Shown here one piece after another: positions 5,368 through 10,653 of a DNA stretch of 10,653 nt. Under the pieces are notes generated by a model. The model was not told the origin of the DNA. It did not search any database and saw nothing but the letters and a program-made list of their open reading frames with translations. A program made the position numbers and the translations under genes. Each line of letters starts with the position of its first letter. Positions within the stretch are counted from its first letter, which is position 1. Source of the DNA: an uncultured Eubacterium sp. (GTDB lineage: Bacteria; Bacillota; Clostridia; Lachnospirales; Lachnospiraceae); assembly GCA_947573465.1 (NCBI GenBank), contig CANPET010000041.1, forward strand, positions 1 to 10,653, in the 5' to 3' direction.

Positions 5368-7737
5368 TTATTGGAATGTAACAACTGTTGCACCGGCACC
5401 GCCTTCCCCGTGTTCTCCGTTTCTGAAGGATTTCACATATTTACATTTCTTTAAATGGTTTTGCACTGCACTTCGCAGTACTCCTGTTCCTTTGCCATGA
5501 ATGATATATACTTGTGGCAGATGTGCAAGGTAGGCATCATCTAAATATTTATCCAGTTCGCCTAATGCCTCGTCCACGTTTTTTCCGATTAAATTTAATT
5601 CCATCTTAATATTCATGGATTTACTCATTTTAATCTTGCCACTGCTGTTTCGTGTAAGTCCTGGAGCCTTAATATCAGGTTCATCAATAATTTCTAAGTC
5701 CTTAATATTAACTTTAGAATTTAGGATACCCATCTTAACAGTTAAGTTACCATCTGCATTTGGAAGAGATGCCACAGTACCATTTAAATTCATACTTAAA
5801 ACTTTTACTCCGGTACCTAATTTAAAATCTGAAGGTTTATAATTTTTGCTTGGAGCAGCTGCCTTCATAGAAGACTGGCTTTGGTTTTTCTTTATCTTGG
5901 AGCCTACGGCACTTCGGGATTTTTCTAATTCTCTAGTGTTACCTGATTTTCCATATTTATTAATGTTTTTAATGGCAGCATCTGCTGTTTCTTTTGCTTC
6001 TTTTAGGATGTCCAAAGCTTCTTCTCTGGCTTTTCCTAAGATTTTATCTTTCTTTTCGTTAAGCTCTTTGGTTTTATATTCATAATCTTTCTTTAACGAT
6101 GCAATCTGTGATTTGTAAACGGAAATGGTTTCCTTGTCTTTTTCGATCTGTTTCTTTTGACGTTCCAGTTCGGCTAGAACATCTTCAAACTGTTCATCTT
6201 CTGCATCAATGTGGGATTTGGCATCGTCTATAATATATTTTGGAAGACCAAGTTTTTCGGATATGGCAAAAGCATTACTTTTACCGGGGATACCAAGCAG
6301 GAGCCGGTAAGTTGGTCTGAGGGTTTCCACGTCAAATTCACAGCTGGCATTTTGAACCCCCTCTGTGGATAATGCAAATAATTTCAGTTCGCTGTAATGG
6401 GTAGTTGCCATAGTGCGTGTTCCCATATTTTTTAAGAATGTCAAAATCGCGATACCGAGCGCAGCTCCTTCTACAGGGTCTGTACCGGCACCCAGCTCAT
6501 CAAACAGTACAAGGGAATCCTGGTCTGCGTTTTCTAAGATATTCACTGTGTTTACCATGTGGGCAGAAAAAGTGCTTAAACTTTGTTCAATACTTTGTTC
6601 ATCACCTATATCGGCAAAAATTTCTTGAAATACAGCAAGTTTACTGCCATCAAGAGCAGGAATATGAAGTCCGGCCTGCCCCATAAGGGATAAAAGACCG
6701 ACTGTTTTTAAAGAAACGGTTTTACCGCCGGTGTTTGGTCCTGTAACAATCAGCAGGGTAAAGTCGGAACCTAAATGAACATCTATAGGAACTACTTTCT
6801 TCTGGTCTAATAATGGGTGACGTCCTTTCTTAATGTGAATATATCTCTGGTCGTTAAAATCTGGCATAGTTGCTTTCATTTTCTTTGCCAGACTTGCTTT
6901 TGCAAAAATAAAATCAAGTCTAGGTAAAGTTTCTAAGTCAAGCTTTAACTGCTCCATGTATTCGCTGCATAAAACGCTTAAGTTTGCTAAGATAATCTGA
7001 ATCTCATCCGCTTCTTTGGCAGAGAGTTCACGAAGTTTGTTATTCAGCTCTACAACGGCAGCAGGTTCAATAAAAAGGGTAGAACCACTGGAAGACTGGT
7101 CATGGATGATACCGGATACGTTTCCACGGTGCTCCTGTTTTACAGGTACGCAATATCTGCCGTCTCTCATAGTAATTAAAGAGTCCTGAAGATAGGTTTT
7201 ACCACTTTGTGAATTCACGAGATTGCTTAACTGGCTGTGAATACGGTCGTTTGTAATTTTCATTTGTCTTCTAATATTTTTAAGATTATATGAAGCATCG
7301 TCAGCCATCTCTTCTTCGGAGATAATACATTTTTCAATCTCTTTATTTAAGTTGGTAAGCGGTTCGATTGCTTCGAATAGTTCATCAAGGCTGTCTTTCG
7401 TGTCAGCATCCTCACGTCTGGAAAAGGTTTTAATTCTGTTTGCTACTTTCAGAAGAGAGCTGATGCGAAGAAGTTCGCCCATGCCCAGGGTGCTTCCGAT
7501 ATCTAAGCGTTTCAAAGATTCTCCAATATCATGCAATCCAGAGAAAGATACACCGCCTTTCTGCCAGATGCGTGTAAGAGCATCACTGGTCTGTTGCTGT
7601 GTATGTTTTATTTCATGTAAATTTGTGGAAGGGGAAAGCTTTGCACATAAATTTTTTCCAAGGTCTGAACCGGCTTCCTCTTTTAATTGTTCGATTATTT
7701 TATGAAATTCTAAGGTCTTTAGAACTTTTGTATTCAT
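5368..7737 (-). CDS. mutS2: MutS2 ATPase with Smr domain (ribosome collision/recombination control)
   Basis: The 789-residue protein matches the family length (785 in B. subtilis), and its N-terminus MNTKVLKTLEFHKI aligns with the family start. The ATG at 7737 is fixed by AGGAGG (7742-7747); 15 further in-frame codons upstream lack a site. Domains in order are: core/lever and clamp (1 to about 320), ABC-type ATPase with Walker A GPNTGGKT (333-340) and Walker B LVLFDELGAGTDP (D413, E414), a long coiled coil (about 512-600), a KOW-like segment (about 637-685), and a C-terminal Smr domain (about 712-789) with HGKGTG (H747). It lacks the mismatch-recognition domain of MutS1. Family members suppress recombination and, in B. 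subtilis, bind collided ribosomes to split them. The Smr motif normally written LDLRG reads LNLIG (714-718). TATAAT at 7782-7787 is a possible -10 with a poor -35. Only a weak 6-bp AT hairpin (5351-5369) lies at the stop, so some read-through into the two-component operon is possible. Confidence 0.96.
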   Translation of the reverse strand: MNTKVLKTLEFHKIIEQLKEEAGSDLGKNLCAKLSPSTNLHEIKHTQQQTSDALTRIWQKGGVSFSGLHDIGESLKRLDIGSTLGMGELLRISSLLKVANRIKTFSRREDADTKDSLDELFEAIEPLTNLNKEIEKCIISEEEMADDASYNLKNIRRQMKITNDRIHSQLSNLVNSQSGKTYLQDSLITMRDGRYCVPVKQEHRGNVSGIIHDQSSSGSTLFIEPAAVVELNNKLRELSAKEADEIQIILANLSVLCSEYMEQLKLDLETLPRLDFIFAKASLAKKMKATMPDFNDQRYIHIKKGRHPLLDQKKVVPIDVHLGSDFTLLIVTGPNTGGKTVSLKTVGLLSLMGQAGLHIPALDGSKLAVFQEIFADIGDEQSIEQSLSTFSAHMVNTVNILENADQDSLVLFDELGAGTDPVEGAALGIAILTFLKNMGTRTMATTHYSELKLFALSTEGVQNASCEFDVETLRPTYRLLLGIPGKSNAFAISEKLGLPKYIIDDAKSHIDAEDEQFEDVLAELERQKKQIEKDKETISVYKSQIASLKKDYEYKTKELNEKKDKILGKAREEALDILKEAKETADAAIKNINKYGKSGNTRELEKSRSAVGSKIKKNQSQSSMKAAAPSKNYKPSDFKLGTGVKVLSMNLNGTVASLPNADGNLTVKMGILNSKVNIKDLEIIDEPDIKAPGLTRNSSGKIKMSKSMNIKMELNLIGKNVDEALGELDKYLDDAYLAHLPQVYIIHGKGTGVLRSAVQNHLKKCKYVKSFRNGEHGEGGAGATVVTFQ

Positions 7738-7877
7738 AGTGCCTCCTAGTGTTCTAATTCTTGTATTTAATATCATTATCAATTATAATAAAGTTTAGCC
7801 GAAATATCCCTAAAAGTAAATTGTAAATAAGAAAATTAAAGGGTGAATTGTTACAGAATTTATACTAGGAGGACATT

Positions 7878-8828
7878 ATGAAATATATCGAAACACTGCG
7901 TGAAGGTGAGAGAATACAGGAAATATATTTGTGCAAGCAGAAAACAAGTGCAATGACAAAGACAGGTAAAGAATATGAAAATGTTATTTTGCAGGATAAA
8001 ACAGGACAGTTAGATGCAAAAATCTGGGATCCGGGTTCCATGGGGATAGAAGATTTTGAAGCACTTGATTATGTAGAGGTTCATGGTGATGTGACAGTAT
8101 TTAACGGACAGACACAGTTAAGCATTAAGAGAGCCAGAAAGATTAGTGAGGACAGTGTGGATCCGTCTAATTATCTGCCTTGTACTGATAAAAACATGGA
8201 TGAAATGATGACAGAACTGTTAAAATTCATCGCCAGTGTTAATAACCCATATTATAAACAGATTTTAGGTAGCTTGTTTATTGATGATACAAAGTTCTCA
8301 GAAGCGTTTAAGAAACATTCAGCGGCGAAAAGTGTTCACCATGGATTTATTGGTGGGTTGCTAGAGCATACATTAGCAGTAACAAAATTGTGTGATTTCT
8401 ATACGACGCAGTATCCGATTTTAAATAGAGATTTATTGATTACATCTGCCATATGTCACGATATTGGAAAGGTGTATGAGTTGTCAGATTTTCCATCCAA
8501 TGATTACACAGACGCAGGGCAGTTGTTAGGACATATTGTTATGGGCTCAGAAATGGTGTCGAAAATTATTGCGACAATTCCAGATTTCCCTGTAAAGCAG
8601 GCAAATGAATTGAAGCATTGTATTTTGGCACATCATGGCGAACTGGAATATGGTTCTCCAAAGAAACCGGCATTGATTGAAGCATTGGCGCTTAATTTTG
8701 CAGATAATACAGATGCGAAGATGGAAACAATGAAAGAAATTTTTGAAAGTAACAGTATGGCAGGCGCAGACCAGTGGTTGGGATATAATCGGTTGTTGGA
8801 GAGCAATGTAAGAAGGACGACAGAGTAG
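7878..8828 (+). CDS. yhaM: YhaM-type 3'-5' exoribonuclease (OB fold plus HD domain)
   Basis: The 316-residue protein (314 in B. subtilis YhaM) has an N-terminal OB-fold nucleic-acid-binding domain (about 10-95, with NVILQDKTGQLDAKIWD and FNGQTQLSIK) and an HD-type metal-dependent phosphohydrolase domain (about 145-290). Metal-ligand candidates are H154/H155 in VHHGFIGGLLEHT, the HD pair H194-D195 in CHDIGKVYEL, H219 in LLGHI, H252/H253 in AHHGELEYGSPKKP, and the aspartate in ADNTDAKM. YhaM enzymes are Mn-dependent cytoplasmic exonucleases that trim short 3' single-stranded tails of RNA. The ATG is preceded by AGGAGG (7867-7872) five bases away. It is divergent from mutS2 (140 bases between starts) and is followed after 28 bases by rlmD, so the two probably form an operon. 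No convincing promoter was found upstream; TATACT at 7861 overlaps the ribosome binding site. All motifs look intact. Confidence 0.95.
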   Translation: MKYIETLREGERIQEIYLCKQKTSAMTKTGKEYENVILQDKTGQLDAKIWDPGSMGIEDFEALDYVEVHGDVTVFNGQTQLSIKRARKISEDSVDPSNYLPCTDKNMDEMMTELLKFIASVNNPYYKQILGSLFIDDTKFSEAFKKHSAAKSVHHGFIGGLLEHTLAVTKLCDFYTTQYPILNRDLLITSAICHDIGKVYELSDFPSNDYTDAGQLLGHIVMGSEMVSKIIATIPDFPVKQANELKHCILAHHGELEYGSPKKPALIEALALNFADNTDAKMETMKEIFESNSMAGADQWLGYNRLLESNVRRTTE

Positions 8829-8856
8829 AATAAGAGAACAAGGCGGTTTACATAAA

Positions 8857-10335
8857 GTGTTTAACAAGAATGATGTTTTAGAAGTTGAAATTATAGATCA
8901 GGGAACAACAGGAGAGGGCATAGGTAAGATAGAGGGCTATGCCCTCTTTGTGAAAGATACGGTAATAGGTGATGTAGTACGTGTAAAGATTATGAAGGCA
9001 AAGAAGAACTATGCTTTTGCGAAGTTAATTGAGATTGTGAAACCATCACCATATCGTGTAGAGCCAGTATGTCCAAAGGCCAACAGCTGTGGAGGATGTC
9101 AGTTACAGGCAATGAATTATCAGCAGCAGCTGAAGTTTAAAGAGGAAAAGGTATATAACAATATTAAACGAATTGGTGGAATTACAGAGTTTGAGATGAA
9201 GCCGATTATGGGCATGGAAGAACTATGCCTGAAGGGAAAAGAAGAGAATGGTCCATTTCATTACAGAAACAAGGCACAGTTTCCAGTAGGGGTAAATCGT
9301 GAGGGGCAGATTGTCAGTGGTTTTTATGCAGGGAGAACTCACTCCATCGTGGAGATAGAGTCTTGTGCATTGGGAATGCAGAGAGATGAGAGTCAGGCAG
9401 GATCAGATGTGAATGCACGTGTTATGGAAATTGTAAAAACATTTATGGAAGTCAGAGGAATCACACCTTATGACGAAAAGAGCCATAAAGGTCTGGTAAG
9501 GCATGTACTAATCCGTATAGGTGCAAAGACTGGACAAGTAATGGTGTGCGTCGTTATTAATGGAGATAATTTGCCATATTTTCAGGAATTGGTGGAACAA
9601 TTATTAACAATTCAAGGGATGAGCGATATTTCTATTAACATTAATAAGGAAAAGAATAATGTTATTCTTGGAAAGAAGATTGTAAGTTTATATGGTCTTG
9701 GATATATTGAGGATTATATTGGTGATGTGAAGTTTCGGATTTCTCCATTGTCATTTTTCCAGGTAAATCCGACACAGACGGAGAAACTTTATGGAAAGGC
9801 TTTGGAGTATGCAGGGCTGACAGGCAATGAGACGGTATGGGATTTGTACTGTGGAATCGGAAGTATTTCTTTGTTTCTTGCAAAGTCAGCGAAGAAAGTC
9901 ATCGGTGTGGAGATTGTACCGGAGGCGATACGGGATGCGAGAATCAATGCAGAAATTAATGGGATAGAGAACGCAGAGTTTTTGGTAGGGGCAGCAGAAG
10001 AGGTCGTACCAAAGTATTTTGAAGAACATCATGGAGAGGCAGAGTGCAGACCGGATGTGATTGTGGTCGACCCACCACGAAAGGGTTGCGATGAGGCGTT
10101 GCTTAAAACGATGGTGGAGATGGCACCGGAACGTATTGTGTATGTAAGCTGCGATAGTGCTACGTTGGCGAGAGACTTGAAGTGGCTGGAAGGAAACGGA
10201 TATAAAGTGAAGGAAGTGACACCGTGCGATATGTTTGGGCAGACAGTTCACGTTGAGAGCGTCGTTTTGATGTCAAAGGAGAACCCTACTGAAGGACAGA
10301 GAAAATCCTTGACCACACTGATTACCAACGTATAA
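8857..10335 (+). CDS. rlmD: 23S rRNA (uracil-5-)-methyltransferase of the RlmD/RlmCD (TrmA/RumA) family
   Basis: The 492-residue protein has an N-terminal TRAM domain (about 3-60, with IDQGTTGEGIGKIEGYALF) and an iron-sulfur cluster set C72, C78, C81 (VCPKANSCGGCQLQ) and C170 (ESCALG). A central domain and a Rossmann methyltransferase domain follow, with SAM motif DLYCGIGSISLFLAK (from D329), VVDPPRKGC, catalytic cysteine C432 in YVSCDSATLARD, and general base E467 in MFGQTVHVESV. Family enzymes make m5U in 23S rRNA; in Gram-positives one enzyme, RlmCD, can modify both U747 and U1939 (E. coli numbering), and sequence alone does not separate the two roles. The start is GTG at 8857, with AGGCGG ten bases upstream and no in-frame ATG nearby; the downstream ATG at 8871 is out of frame. 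It follows yhaM by 28 bases. A short polar tail after residue 475 and an insert near 110-130 make it longer than typical 450-460-residue homologues. Confidence 0.94.
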   Translation: MFNKNDVLEVEIIDQGTTGEGIGKIEGYALFVKDTVIGDVVRVKIMKAKKNYAFAKLIEIVKPSPYRVEPVCPKANSCGGCQLQAMNYQQQLKFKEEKVYNNIKRIGGITEFEMKPIMGMEELCLKGKEENGPFHYRNKAQFPVGVNREGQIVSGFYAGRTHSIVEIESCALGMQRDESQAGSDVNARVMEIVKTFMEVRGITPYDEKSHKGLVRHVLIRIGAKTGQVMVCVVINGDNLPYFQELVEQLLTIQGMSDISININKEKNNVILGKKIVSLYGLGYIEDYIGDVKFRISPLSFFQVNPTQTEKLYGKALEYAGLTGNETVWDLYCGIGSISLFLAKSAKKVIGVEIVPEAIRDARINAEINGIENAEFLVGAAEEVVPKYFEEHHGEAECRPDVIVVDPPRKGCDEALLKTMVEMAPERIVYVSCDSATLARDLKWLEGNGYKVKEVTPCDMFGQTVHVESVVLMSKENPTEGQRKSLTTLITNV

Positions 10336-10342
10336 GCAAGTA

Positions 10343-10368
10343 GACCGCCTGCGATTTTGCGGGCGGTC
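10343..10368 (+). terminator. GC-rich hairpin after rlmD
   Basis: GACCGCC (10343-10349) pairs with GGCGGTC (10362-10368). The stem extends inward through a G-U pair and GC to an 11-pair hairpin with a 4-base loop (ATTT). It begins 7 bases after the rlmD stop. The next bases are CAATTAC, so a U tract is absent; it may be a poor terminator or a 3'-end-protecting stem. The hairpin at 10464-10507, which does precede a U run, may be the effective terminator. Confidence 0.6.
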
Positions 10369-10463
10369 CAATTACTATAAAAATTTTCTGACCAAGAATT
10401 AACCGAAGACGGTTTCGTTCCATTATAGAAGTGAAATCACTGATGATGAAACAAAGGAGTGTT

Positions 10464-10507
10464 AAAGGGAATGTAGGTAAAAATATTTAAAATACCTACA
10501 TCCCTTT
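10464..10507. repeat. Palindrome 1, upstream of the strong promoter (operator and/or terminator)
   Basis: The left arm 10464-10479 (AAAGGGAATGTAGGTA) pairs with the right arm 10493-10507 (TACCTACATCCCTTT) apart from one bulged A; the loop is 13 AT bases. The core GTAGGTA-N13-TACCTAC recurs in palindrome 2. The 3' arm ends in TTTT, so as RNA it could terminate leftward-derived transcripts from rlmD. It ends 10 bases before the TTGACA of the next promoter. Confidence 0.8.
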
Positions 10508-10517
10508 TGGTTATATC

Positions 10518-10545
10518 TTGACAAAATTTGTCTGCATGATAAAAT
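10518..10545 (+). promoter_or_regulatory. Strong sigma-A promoter framed by two palindromes
   Basis: TTGACA (10518-10523) matches the -35 consensus fully. A 16-base spacer leads to TAAAAT (10540-10545), one base off the -10 consensus, and TG at 10537-10538 makes it an extended -10. Transcription should start near 10552, inside palindrome 2. This is the best promoter in the window. Its position exactly between two related inverted repeats suggests tight repression. Confidence 0.8.
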
Positions 10546-10592
10546 TTAAGTAAAAGCAGGTAAAGATATAAAAAATACCTACTTTTACTTAA
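10546..10592. repeat. Palindrome 2, overlapping the start of transcription (operator candidate)
   Basis: The left arm 10546-10562 (TTAAGTAAAAGCAGGTA) pairs with the right arm 10576-10592 (TACCTACTTTTACTTAA) with a single C-A mismatch; the loop is 13 AT bases. Its core matches palindrome 1 at 23 of 27 positions, while the outer arms differ in sequence yet keep their own symmetry. It abuts the -10 box and covers the expected start site, so a bound protein would block RNA polymerase. As RNA it would fold the leader just before the ribosome binding site. Confidence 0.8.
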
Positions 10593-10611
10593 GAGAGGTG
10601 AGAATTGTAGA

Positions 10612-10653
10612 ATGCTATTATCATATCAGGAATGCCTGGAAAAATATGGAACA
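10612..10653 (+). CDS. Start of an unidentified gene, possibly an AbiEi-type antitoxin/regulator (3' end outside window)
   Basis: Fourteen codons are visible, MLLSYQECLEKYGT, running off the window. GAGAGGTGAG (10593-10602) is a plausible ribosome binding site ending about 10 bases before the ATG. The upstream TTG at 10605 is followed at once by a stop. The fragment recalls the N-termini of small winged-helix AbiEi-like antitoxins common in Lachnospiraceae, in which a short helix with a YxxCxxKYG-like pattern opens the DNA-binding domain. That recollection rests on 14 residues only. The paired inverted repeats around the promoter fit, because characterised AbiEi proteins repress their own promoter through two inverted repeats. 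A different regulator is equally possible in principle. Confidence 0.45.
   Translation, partial: MLLSYQECLEKYGT

Noticed and set aside
7861..7866. TATACT as the -10 box of the yhaM-rlmD operon.
   Set aside because: It directly abuts the AGGAGG, so a transcript starting from it would lack its ribosome binding site, and no -35 lies at a suitable distance.
10437..10487. A 15-codon open frame (MMKQRSVKGN...) upstream of palindrome 1.
   Set aside because: It has no ribosome binding site, runs into the hairpin arm, and shows no recognisable features.

Overview
The window reads as chromosome of an anaerobic, low-GC, Gram-positive bacterium of the class Clostridia, most likely a Lachnospiraceae-type gut or rumen organism. 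The support is AT-rich DNA, strong AGGAGG ribosome binding sites, a clostridial 2[4Fe-4S] ferredoxin, a Spo0A master regulator, and Firmicutes-type MutS2, YhaM and RlmD/RlmCD proteins. The family-level placement is an inference from protein style, not a database result.

Layout, left to right. (1) Positions 1-648 hold the C-terminal 215 codons of a secreted-type beta-1,3-glucanase of family GH64, closed by a strong hairpin at 696-724. (2) Positions 915-1676 encode a MerR-type DNA-binding protein with a very lysine-rich helical tail, resembling RacA in architecture. It converges on a 57-residue ferredoxin gene (1721-1894, minus) across a shared terminator. (3) An AT-rich gap of about 390 bp carries the ferredoxin promoter, with a perfect inverted repeat overlapping it, and the spo0A leader. 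(4) spo0A (2284-3090) is convergent with a two-component pair on the minus strand. They share a 23-bp perfect inverted repeat that contains the last codons of spo0A. (5) The response regulator and histidine kinase overlap by one base (TAATG) and have their own extended -10 promoter. (6) mutS2 (5368-7737, minus) is divergent from a yhaM-rlmD operon (7878-10335, plus). (7) The right edge (10336-10653) leaves housekeeping territory. A consensus-grade promoter sits exactly between two related large palindromes, followed by the first 14 codons of an unrecognised gene. Its N-terminus and promoter layout recall AbiEi-type antitoxins of type IV toxin-antitoxin systems.

Most of the window is core cell biology: developmental control (Spo0A), signalling (kinase and regulator), ribosome and DNA quality control (MutS2), RNA 3'-end trimming (YhaM), rRNA uridine methylation (RlmD/RlmCD) and electron transfer (ferredoxin). 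The parts that look accessory are the GH64 gene on the left and the palindrome-framed promoter on the right. No tRNA, rRNA, CRISPR array, transposase or integrase was seen.
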